This document shows, one piece after another, positions 1 to 8,960 of a stretch of 64,000 bases of DNA; the first letter of the stretch is position 1, and each line of letters starts with the position of its first letter. The stretch is from Granulosicoccus sp036478565. GTDB taxonomy: Bacteria > Pseudomonadota > Gammaproteobacteria > Granulosicoccales > Granulosicoccaceae. The stretch spans positions 1,426,001-1,490,000 of the forward strand of contig OZ245050.1 in the NCBI GenBank assembly GCA_965224525.1. The letters run 5' to 3'. Under the pieces are notes generated by a model, which was not told the DNA's origin, searched no databases, and was given only the letters and a program-made list of their open reading frames with translations. A program made the translations under genes and the position numbers.

Positions 1-64
1 TCCTATTTGCCGGTAGCAGGTTCATCGGTATATTCCGTTATATCCGCATTATAGGGAATTCCCA

Positions 65-1201
65 ATGATTTCAATAGGGCCAACAAGCAGAATCCAGGAA
101 CTGCCAAGATCAGAATTCACGCTTGCAACCGAAGCACTTGCCGAGACGCCGGAATTTACTGACGATCTTGTTAATCTGTATATGCAATATGCCGATGGCT
201 TCGGTCCGTGGGGCAAAAAAGACGGTGTCGTTAGTAGTCTCGAAGCTAACGCTTTGAATCGCTGGGTTGGAGAGGAGCTTGAGAAGGACTCGGAAAGCCA
301 GTTGTTGATAAATGCCAAATCGCTTACAGATTTTGTGGAAGATAACTTCCATAGGATTACTCAACCGTCGCACGAGGATGCTACGGCTGCGGATATTAAA
401 CGGGCCGCCAGTCACCAGCCAAATTTGAACGGTCCGCGATTAAGCTTCCAAAATTTTACAAATCAGTCACTTTCCAATGCTAAATTGCAAGGCGCTGACT
501 TCCGGGAAACCAATTTATATTTAGTTGACTTAACCGGTGCTAATTTGAGGGGTGCTGATTTCAGTGGTTCCACTTTGCATACAGTTGACTTAAGTGGCGC
601 CGACCTAACGGGTGCCAATTTGAATTTCGGCGATTTTAGGCAAGTATGGTATGACGACAATACGGTATTTCCAGATGGGTTTGATACCACACAGCATGGT
701 TTCTCAGAAAGAAACTCTATAACAGATATTTATGGTAACTATACGATTCAAACATCCGGAATTTACAATACTTCTGAAGCAGGGGATATTTCAAATATAC
801 GCGTTAACGCTGGAAGTAACGAAAATATCACTTTGATTGCCGGAGATGGCGGTGACGACATTTCAGTCTCAGCTGGTATTGCAAGGCATAGTAGTATTGG
901 CGCGTTTTCTCATGGCGTAGTCAATGCGAGGATTAATATCGACGCAGCTGGTGGTGACGACGTAGTTACACATAACCTTGCCAGAAGAGACACCTCAGGC
1001 CATATCACCATTGATGGTGGTGACGGCTACGACGTTTTTCGATCCGATTTCGAAATGTATTCAGATGCTACAGTGACTAAGAATGACGATGGTTCATATA
1101 CTATTCGGACTGATAATCAGGTTATTGAAGTAAAGAATTTCGAAGGATATATAGCAGTAGATCCCAGGACTGGGCAGGGAAAGGACGTGATTGATATCTA
1201 G
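65..1201 (+). CDS. Pentapeptide-repeat protein with RTX-like C-terminal repeats
   Basis: A 378-residue protein with three visible parts. Residues 1-120 form a helical, acidic N-terminal region with no signal peptide. Residues about 127-191 are pentapeptide repeats of the A(D/N)LxG type (for example LQGADF, LTGANL, LRGADF, LSGADL, LTGANL), which fold as a right-handed quadrilateral helix. Residues about 255-330 contain glycine/aspartate-rich nonapeptide-like stretches (AGDGGDD, AAGGDD, DGGDGYD) resembling calcium-binding RTX repeats. RTX proteins usually leave the cell by type I secretion, but no transporter is adjacent. The region is visibly more AT-rich than the genes to its right. The function is unknown; a secreted structural or effector protein is possible. 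The gene is complete, with ATG at 65. Confidence 0.7.
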   Translation: MISIGPTSRIQELPRSEFTLATEALAETPEFTDDLVNLYMQYADGFGPWGKKDGVVSSLEANALNRWVGEELEKDSESQLLINAKSLTDFVEDNFHRITQPSHEDATAADIKRAASHQPNLNGPRLSFQNFTNQSLSNAKLQGADFRETNLYLVDLTGANLRGADFSGSTLHTVDLSGADLTGANLNFGDFRQVWYDDNTVFPDGFDTTQHGFSERNSITDIYGNYTIQTSGIYNTSEAGDISNIRVNAGSNENITLIAGDGGDDISVSAGIARHSSIGAFSHGVVNARINIDAAGGDDVVTHNLARRDTSGHITIDGGDGYDVFRSDFEMYSDATVTKNDDGSYTIRTDNQVIEVKNFEGYIAVDPRTGQGKDVIDI

Positions 1202-1294
1202 CCTGCATAATTTATCGACGAGCTTGATAACCACATATCAGGAAATGTGCACATCATGGCGAGTTGCTAATGCTGGTAGCTCGACTCTTACAAT

Positions 1295-1918
1295 TCACGT
1301 TTTCAAAAACACATCCGCCGCTTTCACATAAGCATTGCGATTAAGCAGTAGTTTGGGCCGCGTACCGCCACACTGACGCCACAGTACAACTGAACGCAAG
1401 CCACCGAGCAGGGCGGCCCGAATGGTTGATGCGGTAGTGTTGTCGTTCAGGTGGTTGGGGTCGCCGCTCACCATAATGCGCGGGCTCAGATGGCTGATGC
1501 TGCTGCGGTAGAGATTGGCAAAATTACTGATCATGGTTTCGTCATCAATATCGAAGTCGAGTGATTGCGCGCGGCTGATACCAATTCGTAGCTGTTCGAT
1601 AGTGCTTTCATCGCGCAGGATATTGGTACCGAGCTGGATCAGCGCCAAGGCATAGCGTGCAATATCAAGGTCACGCGCCTGTTCATTACCGCTGAGTTGG
1701 TTTTTCAGTATTCGCAGCCCCTGTCTGATACTGCGCGGCGAGCCGCCATAGGCGTCAATGACGCGCTCCGTCGATAGCGTCAATATAGATCGAAGACTAC
1801 CGGTTAAAACCTCCTTGTCGCACTGCCCGGTGGTTGCCAGTTCCTTACACAGGTGTACGGATTGAAATATACCGGCCAGTGCCAGGGTCTGGTTTTCTGC
1901 AGTTGCATTAGAAGTCAT
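1295..1918 (-). CDS. hflD: High frequency lysogenization protein HflD homologue
   Basis: A 207-residue, largely alpha-helical protein matching the HflD family in length and in landmarks such as LALAGIFQSVHLCKELA near the N-terminus and YGGSPRSIRQGLRIL near the middle. In E. coli HflD is a membrane-associated protein that binds lambda CII; its normal cellular role is unclear. It overlaps the end of mnmA by 4 bases (ATGA arrangement), so the two are almost certainly cotranscribed and translationally coupled. The mnmA-hflD pairing is a classic gammaproteobacterial gene order and supports the call. purB, which often follows, is not present here. Confidence 0.9.
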   Translation of the reverse strand: MTSNATAENQTLALAGIFQSVHLCKELATTGQCDKEVLTGSLRSILTLSTERVIDAYGGSPRSIRQGLRILKNQLSGNEQARDLDIARYALALIQLGTNILRDESTIEQLRIGISRAQSLDFDIDDETMISNFANLYRSSISHLSPRIMVSGDPNHLNDNTTASTIRAALLGGLRSVVLWRQCGGTRPKLLLNRNAYVKAADVFLKT

Positions 1919-3084
1919 GACAGTAGTATAGGTGGCGGTTTATCTTCGCTGTTGCTCTTCTCGACTGTTACAGCATTTTCTTTTAATGTTGCGCCCGGAG
2001 TCAGGTCGCTGATGACCGCACCTCCAAGGCATTGGTCGCCGGAATACATGACAATCGACTGGCCTGGTGTTATGGCACGCATCGGCTGATCAAATATGGC
2101 ATTTATAGTGTCGTCTGTCTGTACCTCAATTGACACAGGTTCGTCGATCTGACGGTAGCGAACCCTGGCGGTTGCCCGGAAATGATCTGATGGAGGTTGC
2201 CCGGCGACCCAGTGCACATCATGGGCGTTTAGTTGCTTGCGGGACAGAGCCGGGTGATCATGCCCCTGGCCAACGATGAGTCGGTTCTCTTCCAGTTGTT
2301 TCTCCAGTACAAACCAGGGTGCATCCACGCTGTCTTGACGGCCGCCAATACCCAGCCCCTGCCGCTGACCCAGCGTGTGGAACATGAGACCGTTGTGACG
2401 ACCAATAGTGTCACCGCTGTCTGTCACGATGTCACCCGGTTGGGCGGGCAGGTAGTCGGCCAGAAACTGAGTGAACTTGCGTTCGCCGATAAAACAGATA
2501 CCGGTGCTGTCTTTCTTGTTGGCAACATGGAATCCGGCTTTTGCCGCTATTGCTCGCACATCGGGCTTGCTCAATTCACCTACTGGAAACAGTGTGGCTT
2601 GCAACTGCGCCTGGCCGAGGGTATACAGGAAATAGCTCTGGTCCTTGTTGGCATCGAGTCCGCGCAGCAGGGATACCGGTGATTGCTGGTCAGAGCGCAC
2701 GTAGTGTCCGGTTGCTATGTATTGCGCGCCCTGTTCGTAGGCGTGCTCCAGAAACGCCTTGAATTTGATTTCCTTGTTGCACAGAATATCCGGGTTGGGT
2801 GTGCGACCCGCGCTGTATTCACTCAGAAAATGCTCGAATACACGGTTCCAGTACTCTTCGGCAAAGTTGACGGTCGTAAGCTGGATATCAAGTTTTGCCG
2901 CTACGGCAGAGGCATCGCGGTAATCCTGTCTGGCTGTACACTGCTCGTCGTCATCTTCCCAGTTTTGCATGAAAATGCCAGAGACAGAATACCCCTGCTG
3001 CTTCAACAACAGTGCTGTCACAGAGGAGTCGACGCCGCCCGACATACCGACAATGATTCGTGTATTGGCTGGCAAGGCATTCAT
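1915..3084 (-). CDS. mnmA: tRNA-specific 2-thiouridylase MnmA
   Basis: A 389-residue cytoplasmic enzyme that thiolates U34 of tRNA-Lys, tRNA-Glu and tRNA-Gln, using ATP and sulfur relayed from IscS through the Tus system. The PP-loop ATP-binding motif GMSGGVDSS is at residues 13-21. The two catalytic cysteines are visible as C102 in NPDILCNKEIKF and C197 in STGICFIGER. The length is a little above the usual 360-370 because of a C-terminal tail after GGAVISDL (about 25 polar residues). It is followed by hflD with a 4-base overlap and preceded by a LysR gene only 12 bases upstream, so all three may share a transcript. Confidence 0.96.
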   Translation of the reverse strand: MNALPANTRIIVGMSGGVDSSVTALLLKQQGYSVSGIFMQNWEDDDEQCTARQDYRDASAVAAKLDIQLTTVNFAEEYWNRVFEHFLSEYSAGRTPNPDILCNKEIKFKAFLEHAYEQGAQYIATGHYVRSDQQSPVSLLRGLDANKDQSYFLYTLGQAQLQATLFPVGELSKPDVRAIAAKAGFHVANKKDSTGICFIGERKFTQFLADYLPAQPGDIVTDSGDTIGRHNGLMFHTLGQRQGLGIGGRQDSVDAPWFVLEKQLEENRLIVGQGHDHPALSRKQLNAHDVHWVAGQPPSDHFRATARVRYRQIDEPVSIEVQTDDTINAIFDQPMRAITPGQSIVMYSGDQCLGGAVISDLTPGATLKENAVTVEKSNSEDKPPPILLS

Positions 3085-3096
3085 GAATAATTCAGG

Positions 3097-4071
3097 CTAC
3101 AAATTGGTAATGAGCTTGCCACCGCGGGCGGTATTTTTCTTCTTTTGCGGTGGTACGGTTTGTTTGGCAAAAAAGTCACCGTCCATCAATTCTAGAAACT
3201 GCTTGGCTTGCGGCGACAGAAACTTTCCGCGGCGGATGACAACGCCGTAACTTCTCGTTGGGAAAAACGCGTCCATTGGGCGTACCACAAGGTTTTCAAA
3301 TCCCCGTAAACAGATACTGGTGACAATACTGATACCGGTGCCGATCTCAACATAGCGCTTGATGACTTCCCAGCCACCTGCTTCCAATACCACACTGTAA
3401 GATAGATCGTGCTGTTGAAAAACCAGATCAACCATATTCCAGGTGCTCAGATGTCTGGGCGGTAATATCAATCCATAGGGGCTGATATCTTTCAGGGTTA
3501 TGTCTTTTTTCTTTTCCAGCGGATGACCCTTGCACATGATCAACGCGGGTTTGTATTCGTAAATAGGGTGCCAGACCATGTCGTCCGGTACATCAATCAT
3601 GGATCCAACAGCAAAATCAACCTCGTCTGCCCTGAGTAAAGCCATGCCGTCATGGCCGGTAACATTATGGAGCCTGACATCAATTTGCGGGAACTCGGTT
3701 GAAAATGCCTTGATCACCTCCGGCAATATATAGAGCAAGGTGGCTTCGCCTGATGCAATATCGAGTGGTCCGGCATGCACATCGCCCAATCTGGCTGCAA
3801 AGCTGTCGGCCAGTCGGGAAAAACCGTCAATCAGTGGCTGAGCCATGTCGAGAAGCAAGTCGCCAGCGGGTGTCAGCCGGATTTTTGGCCCGGATCGCTC
3901 GAACAACAGGGTGTCGAGATCTTTCTCCAGCGCCTGAATCTGCAAGCTGACCGACGGCTGGCTGAGTTTCAGCCGGACAGCGGCTTTGGAAATACTGCCG
4001 GTCTGGGCGGCGTGACAAAATGCTCTGAGCTGCCGCAGTTGATTGAGATTGCTGGTATCCGGACTGGCCAT
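3097..4071 (-). CDS. LysR-family transcriptional regulator
   Basis: A 324-residue LysR-type regulator. The winged helix-turn-helix is at residues about 12-70 (LRAFCHAAQTGSISKAAVRL, then LSQPSVSLQIQALEKDL) and is followed by the two-lobed effector-binding domain (residues about 95-300). The C-terminal tail is basic (PPQKKKNTARGGK). It is divergent from aceA across a 255-bp gap, the typical layout for a LysR protein that controls the neighbouring gene. The gap contains a short dyad of the T-N11-A type. Control of the glyoxylate shunt is therefore a reasonable inference but not proven. The effector is unknown. mnmA follows 12 bases downstream. Confidence 0.9.
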   Translation of the reverse strand: MASPDTSNLNQLRQLRAFCHAAQTGSISKAAVRLKLSQPSVSLQIQALEKDLDTLLFERSGPKIRLTPAGDLLLDMAQPLIDGFSRLADSFAARLGDVHAGPLDIASGEATLLYILPEVIKAFSTEFPQIDVRLHNVTGHDGMALLRADEVDFAVGSMIDVPDDMVWHPIYEYKPALIMCKGHPLEKKKDITLKDISPYGLILPPRHLSTWNMVDLVFQQHDLSYSVVLEAGGWEVIKRYVEIGTGISIVTSICLRGFENLVVRPMDAFFPTRSYGVVIRRGKFLSPQAKQFLELMDGDFFAKQTVPPQKKKNTARGGKLITNL

Positions 4072-4107
4072 GGTTATTCCTTACTATTTGCCATGCCAAT
4101 GCTAACG

Positions 4108-4118
4108 ATAGTTACTAT
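4108..4118. promoter_or_regulatory. Possible LysR-type operator dyad
   Basis: ATAG-TTA-CTAT is a perfect short inverted repeat in the divergent LysR/aceA promoter region, 37 bases from the regulator start. Its size and AT-rich arms suit a LysR recognition half-site pair (T-N11-A). It is short enough to occur by chance, so the call is weak. Confidence 0.3.
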
Positions 4119-4326
4119 TGTATTGCAACTGACCGGTAAATTGCCGATCATATGGCGCTCAGTGGTATAGCTTATGCACTTAAACTTCCCGCTATATTGT
4201 CGGTTACCGGGCCGATGGGTGTGCGCTCACAAAGCGCTTTGTAGTCAGCATGGGCTCTTCATGAGAATCCGGCTTTAGTGAATATTTCAGACCCGGCAGT
4301 ATCCCTTTAAAAAACACGAGATATAA

Positions 4327-5655
4327 ATGAGCGCTACTAATACTGCGGCCTCCAGCCGCGAGCAGCAGATCAGGGAACTTGAGCAAGACTGGGCTAACAA
4401 CCCTCGCTGGAAAGGTGTTACGCGGCCCTACAGCGCTGAAGATGTGGTGCGGCTTCGTGGTTCACTGCAAATTGAGTACACGCTGGCGCGGCGCGGCGCG
4501 GAGAAACTCTGGAAGCTGATCAATGGCGATGCAAAAAAAGGCTATGTTAACTGTCTGGGTGCGCTGACAGGCGGGCAGGCTTTGCAACAGGCCAAGGCTG
4601 GTATTGAGGCAATCTATCTGTCGGGCTGGCAAGTAGCGGCTGATGCGAATACGTCCGAGACCATGTACCCCGATCAGTCTTTATACAGCTATGACTCGGT
4701 ACCGGCTGTTGTACGTCGCATCAATAATACGTTCAAACGAGCTGATGAAATCCAGTGCTCACGCGGAATTGATACCACAGATCCGGCCTATATCGATTAT
4801 TTTTTACCGATCGTTGCTGACGCGGAAGCAGGCTTTGGTGGCGTATTGAACGCCTTTGAGTTGATGAAAAACATGATCGTTAATGGTGCCAGTGGTGTGC
4901 ATTTTGAAGACCAGCTTGCAGCGGTCAAAAAGTGCGGTCATATGGGTGGCAAAGTACTGGTGCCGACCATGGAAGCCGTGCAGAAACTGGTTGCTGCTCG
5001 CCTTGCTGCCGACGTGCTTGGCGTGCCAACAATTGTTCTGGCAAGAACCGACTCGGAAGCCGCAAATTTGCTGACTTCAGACGTTGATGACAACGACAAG
5101 CCTTTCCTGACAGGCGAGCGTACTGCAGAGGGCTTCTATCGTGTCAACAATGGTATTGAGCAAGCAATATCGCGTGGCCTGGCCTACGCACCTGTAGCCG
5201 ACCTGGTCTGGTGCGAAACCGGTACACCTGACCTGGATTTTGCGCAGGCGTTTGCTGATGCTATCCACGAAAAATTTCCTGATCAACTGCTGGCGTACAA
5301 CTGTAGTCCGTCATTCAACTGGAAGAAGAACCTGAATGATGAACAAATAGCGGCCTTCCAGCAGAGCATCTCTGACATGGGCTACAAATATCAGTTCATC
5401 ACACTGGCTGGTATTCATAGTATGTGGTTCAACATGTACGACCTTGCGCATGAGTATGCGCAGGGCGAAGGCATGAGGCACTACGTGCAGAAAGTTCAAG
5501 AGCCGGAATTTGCAGCGGCCGATCGTGGCTACTCATTTGTGGCTCATCAGCAGGAAGTGGGTGCCGGTTATTTTGACGATGTAACCACCGTGATCCAGGG
5601 TGGCTCGTCATCGGTGACTGCATTGACTGGATCTACCGAAGAAGACCAGTTCTAA
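4327..5655 (+). CDS. aceA: Isocitrate lyase
   Basis: A 442-residue enzyme that cleaves isocitrate to glyoxylate and succinate, the first step of the glyoxylate shunt needed for growth on acetate, fatty acids and some aromatics. The signature KKCGHMGGK carries the catalytic cysteine at residue 203. The metal and substrate region is visible as DAEAGFGG, and NCSPSFNW lies toward the C-terminus. The length is close to E. coli AceA (434). Malate synthase is not in the window. The gene stands alone with its own upstream region, divergent from a LysR regulator, and is followed by a long nested inverted repeat that probably ends transcription. Confidence 0.97.
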   Translation: MSATNTAASSREQQIRELEQDWANNPRWKGVTRPYSAEDVVRLRGSLQIEYTLARRGAEKLWKLINGDAKKGYVNCLGALTGGQALQQAKAGIEAIYLSGWQVAADANTSETMYPDQSLYSYDSVPAVVRRINNTFKRADEIQCSRGIDTTDPAYIDYFLPIVADAEAGFGGVLNAFELMKNMIVNGASGVHFEDQLAAVKKCGHMGGKVLVPTMEAVQKLVAARLAADVLGVPTIVLARTDSEAANLLTSDVDDNDKPFLTGERTAEGFYRVNNGIEQAISRGLAYAPVADLVWCETGTPDLDFAQAFADAIHEKFPDQLLAYNCSPSFNWKKNLNDEQIAAFQQSISDMGYKYQFITLAGIHSMWFNMYDLAHEYAQGEGMRHYVQKVQEPEFAAADRGYSFVAHQQEVGAGYFDDVTTVIQGGSSSVTALTGSTEEDQF

Positions 5656-5660
5656 TGCTG

Positions 5661-5727
5661 GCCCGGACTATTCATGATTCATCGGGTTATCGCGCCGCGA
5701 TAGCAACTGCGTCAAAATAGTCCGGGC
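5661..5727. terminator. Nested inverted repeat downstream of aceA
   Basis: GCCCGGACTATT at 5661-5672 is perfectly complementary to AATAGTCCGGGC at 5716-5727 (12 bp). Inside the loop a second perfect hairpin, TATCGCG-C-CGCGATA, lies at 5688-5702. It sits 6 bases after the aceA stop, between convergent aceA and the epimerase gene. There is no strong T-run, so it may act as a bidirectional terminator or an mRNA 3' stabiliser. Confidence 0.6.
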
Positions 5728-5780
5728 TTGTGTGTATCGCCAAACTGCATTCAACACTGATCGATACACCAAGTGATTGA

Positions 5781-6788
5781 TCAAATTTTGTAGTAATCCT
5801 CGTACCAGTCAACAAAGCGCGCAATGCCGTCTTCGACACTGGTATCGGGTTTGTAATCGACATCGCGAATCAAATCACTGACATCAGCATAGGTGTCAGG
5901 TACATCGCCGGGTTGAAGTGGTAAAAGATTTTTCTCGGCCTTTTTACCCAGACAGCCTTCGAGTACATGAATATAGTGCTCCAGGTCGACAGGCTGGTTG
6001 TTTCCGATGTTGTATAGCCTGAAAGGCGCGGCGCTGGTAGCTGGATCAGGTGAGTCGCTTTGCCAGTCAGGATTGCCAATAGCCACCTTGTCCAGCGCGC
6101 GTATGACGCCCTCGACTATATCGTCGATAAAAGTGAAATCGCGTTTGTGCTTGCCGTAGTTGAACACGTCAATCGGCTTGCCGGCCAGTATGTTTCTGGC
6201 AAACAGAAACAACGCCATATCCGGCCGTCCCCATGGCCCATAGACGGTGAAGAAGCGTAGACCCGTAGTCGGCAGATTGAAAAGATGGCTATAAGTGTGA
6301 GCCATTAATTCGTTGGATTTTTTTGTCGCGGCGTACAAACTGACCGGATGGTCGACTGACTCATGTACGGAAAATGGCATGTTGGTATGTGAACCGTAAA
6401 CCGAGCTGGATGACGCGTAGACCAGATGTTCGACTTTGTTGTGCCGGCAGTTTTCAAGTACATTCATGAAGCCGAGAATGTTCGCGTCAATATAGGCATA
6501 CGGGTTTTCCAGTGAGTAACGAACACCTGCCTGTGCCGCAAGATTGACAACGCGTTGTGGCTGGTACTTGCGGAAAGCCTCCGCCATTAGTTCCCGGTTC
6601 TCAATATCACCGCGCACCTCTGTAAAACCTGAGTGTGCCGTGACTTTTTCGAGTCGGGCAAGTTTCAGGTTAACGTCGTAGTAGTCGTTGACATTGTCTA
6701 CACCAATAACCTCGTCGCCACGCGCGAGCAGTTTCAGCGCAAGTGCTGAACCGATAAAACCGGCTGTACCGGTAATCAGAATTCTCAT
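5781..6788 (-). CDS. NAD-dependent epimerase, UDP-glucuronate 4-epimerase type
   Basis: A 335-residue extended short-chain dehydrogenase. The NAD-binding Rossmann motif GTAGFIGS is at residues 7-14, and the catalytic Ser-Tyr-Lys set is visible as SSSVYGS followed by YAATKKSNE. The overall pattern (DNVNDYYDVNLKLARL near the N-terminus, FFTVYGPWGRPDMA, and FTFIDDIVEGV) is that of the UDP-glucuronate 4-epimerase/LspL group, which makes UDP-galacturonate for surface polysaccharides. Its neighbours include a polyprenyl-phosphate sugar transferase at 7548-8960, so a role in capsule or exopolysaccharide precursor supply is likely. The exact sugar substrate cannot be fixed from sequence alone. Confidence 0.88.
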   Translation of the reverse strand: MRILITGTAGFIGSALALKLLARGDEVIGVDNVNDYYDVNLKLARLEKVTAHSGFTEVRGDIENRELMAEAFRKYQPQRVVNLAAQAGVRYSLENPYAYIDANILGFMNVLENCRHNKVEHLVYASSSSVYGSHTNMPFSVHESVDHPVSLYAATKKSNELMAHTYSHLFNLPTTGLRFFTVYGPWGRPDMALFLFARNILAGKPIDVFNYGKHKRDFTFIDDIVEGVIRALDKVAIGNPDWQSDSPDPATSAAPFRLYNIGNNQPVDLEHYIHVLEGCLGKKAEKNLLPLQPGDVPDTYADVSDLIRDVDYKPDTSVEDGIARFVDWYEDYYKI

Positions 6789-6934
6789 CGGTGGTCAGAT
6801 CCTGTTTGCTGGATAGGTGGTTTAACGGGGAGCTTCTACGGAATCGAAATGCACTCAGACAGAATTATAGCGCCATAACGACTGCTATCGAAGTAGTGGT
6901 AGTCAAACCGGCAAAACGGACTATCGAATGTTCA

Positions 6935-7420
6935 CTAGCCGCGCATTGGTACCAGAACTGTTATCAGCACAACGCCAATCAGCAGCCCGGCGCCCAATAG
7001 CAATAGCAGTGCTGTTTTCATGCTTTTGCTTTCAGCAGACTGAAATTTCTGTTTTTGTGATGAGTGACGCTTTTTGTGGTGACTGACTTTGCCTTTACGG
7101 CCGGCAGTTCGATGGCTTGGGTTGTTCTTTGCCATTTGGTCGGAGGCAGGTGTTTCCTGGTCGCTGTTGCTCATTTGGAAGATATCGGGGGTCGGTAGAT
7201 AGCCAAATTGTTGATAATGTTGACGTAGTAGCTTGAACGCGGCATTTATTTCAATAAACTGCGTGTGAGCGGTTGCCCTGCCTGCGAAATCGTGGCGGTC
7301 AGGGTGACACTGCTGTACCAAGCGACGATACTGGTGTCGAATAACCTCATACTCGCTATCCTTGTGAAAATCAAAGTAGTGGAGGCCACTTGCAGCAAGC
7401 TTTTCTGCATTCTGGGACAT
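6935..7420 (-). CDS. Membrane-anchored J-domain protein
   Basis: A 161-residue protein with an N-terminal J-domain (residues about 15-70) containing the HPD motif in QQCHPDRHDF, which stimulates DnaK-type Hsp70 ATPase. A basic, serine-rich linker (residues about 100-135) leads to one C-terminal transmembrane helix (ALLLLLGAGLLIGVVLITVL). The topology suggests a tail-anchored co-chaperone with its J-domain in the cytoplasm. It lies just upstream of the epimerase gene on the same strand (146-base gap) and is divergent from the sugar transferase gene. The client is unknown. Confidence 0.8.
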   Translation of the reverse strand: MSQNAEKLAASGLHYFDFHKDSEYEVIRHQYRRLVQQCHPDRHDFAGRATAHTQFIEINAAFKLLRQHYQQFGYLPTPDIFQMSNSDQETPASDQMAKNNPSHRTAGRKGKVSHHKKRHSSQKQKFQSAESKSMKTALLLLLGAGLLIGVVLITVLVPMRG

Positions 7421-7547
7421 GTATCTGTTTTGCAGCCAGTGATAGACAAGGTAGCGGCCGCCGCTGCCGATGTTTGATGATGGTCAGGAATTTTTTCGGT
7501 AACTATTAGGCGTTTTTTTCAACTGTTTGGGAGAACTTGCAAGGCGA

Positions 7548-8960
7548 GTGGGCACGTTCAAGCTATTCAAAATGCACCTCCGAGTGCCCTTCCTGTTGCT
7601 TGCGCTGCTGGAATTCTGTGTCTGCGTTGCCGCAGTGTATATCGCTGTCTATGTGCGCTTTGACGGGCTCGGCCCCACAGAGGTCAAGGACATCAACTCG
7701 CCGGTCCTGACCTCGTTGCTATTCGGATTGGTGATGCCAGTCACGATGATGGCAATGGGGTTGTATCAGAGCCGTTTTCGAGGCGGAATACTGGGTGTTT
7801 TTTTGCGCTCCATCATCGGTTTTGCCTCTGGTGCTGCAATACTGGCTTTGTTGTATTACCTGATTCCCAGCTTGTATTTAGGGCGCGGTGTTTTTGCGCT
7901 GGCGATCGTGATCGGATTTTTTATGGTTGGCACGATTCGGCCCATGTTCTTTTATTACGTCGACCGCGATATCTTGAAAATTCGGGTGTTGGTACTTGGC
8001 GCGGGAGACAAGGCGGCATCGATTCAACGTCGCTTGCGTCGGCGAGTTGATCGACGAGGGTTCAAAATCGTTGGTTTTATGCCGATGAGTACCGATTTTA
8101 CAGTGGCTGTGGATTCTGCGCTATTGGCTGAGCGCAAGGCTGAATCGCTGTTGAGCTACTGTATCAAACACGCTGTTGATGAAATCGTTGTTGCTGCCGA
8201 TGAAAGGCGCTCAGGTTTACCATTGGAAGAACTGCTTGAGTGTAAATTGCACGGTCTGGATGTCATCGATCTACTGAGTTTCTTTGAGCGAGAGCAAGGC
8301 AAACTGCCACTCGATATTCTTCGACCCGACTGGCTGATATATTCTGACGGTTTTGAGAAAGGTGCGTTCCGTGATGTGATGAAGCGGTTGTTTGACATTG
8401 GCGCTAGTTTGCTAATTCTGCTCATTACCTGGCCCTTCATGCTGCTGGCGGTCTGTGCCATAAAACTGGAAGAAGGTCGTCGTGCGCCCGTATTTTATCG
8501 ACAGGTCAGGGTCGGCTACCAGGGAAAGCCGTTTGAAGTACTTAAATTCAGAAGTATGAGCGTCAATGCCGAAAAAGACGGTGTTGCGCAGTGGGCCACC
8601 AAGGATGATGCACGCGTCACCCGGGCTGGCGGATTTATGCGTCAGACTCGTATTGATGAATTGCCACAGATTATCAATGTATTTCGCGGTGATATGAGCT
8701 TTGTCGGGCCTCGCCCGGAGCGACCGGAGTTTGTCGGTAAGTTATCTGATGCTATCCCCTATTATATGGAACGGCATGCGGTAAAACCGGGTATTACCGG
8801 CTGGGCTCAGGTGTGTTACCCCTATGGTGCGTCAATGAATGACTCAGTACAGAAGCAGGAATTTGATTTGTATTACATCAAAAACCACACAATTTTTCTG
8901 GACATGTTGATTTTGGCCCAAACTGCAGAAGTCGTACTGTTTGGTAAAGGAGCCCGTTAG
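7548..8960 (+). CDS. Polyprenyl-phosphate sugar transferase, PEP-CTERM/XrtA type
   Basis: An inner-membrane initiating glycosyltransferase that loads the first sugar-1-phosphate onto undecaprenyl phosphate for exopolysaccharide synthesis. The N-terminal half has several hydrophobic helices and a CoA-binding-like domain (VLVLGAGDKA). The C-terminal half is the bacterial sugar transferase domain with KFRSM, RTRIDELPQIINVFRGDMSF and VGPRPERPEF. DWLIYSDGFEKG and the C-terminal VVLFGKGAR are typical of the PEP-CTERM-associated TIGR03013 subfamily as I know it. GTG at 7548 was chosen because the family begins shortly before the first helix; an in-frame TTG at 7527 and an ATG at 7572 are alternatives. 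No other exopolysaccharide or exosortase genes are in the window. Confidence 0.9.
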   Translation: MGTFKLFKMHLRVPFLLLALLEFCVCVAAVYIAVYVRFDGLGPTEVKDINSPVLTSLLFGLVMPVTMMAMGLYQSRFRGGILGVFLRSIIGFASGAAILALLYYLIPSLYLGRGVFALAIVIGFFMVGTIRPMFFYYVDRDILKIRVLVLGAGDKAASIQRRLRRRVDRRGFKIVGFMPMSTDFTVAVDSALLAERKAESLLSYCIKHAVDEIVVAADERRSGLPLEELLECKLHGLDVIDLLSFFEREQGKLPLDILRPDWLIYSDGFEKGAFRDVMKRLFDIGASLLILLITWPFMLLAVCAIKLEEGRRAPVFYRQVRVGYQGKPFEVLKFRSMSVNAEKDGVAQWATKDDARVTRAGGFMRQTRIDELPQIINVFRGDMSFVGPRPERPEFVGKLSDAIPYYMERHAVKPGITGWAQVCYPYGASMNDSVQKQEFDLYYIKNHTIFLDMLILAQTAEVVLFGKGAR

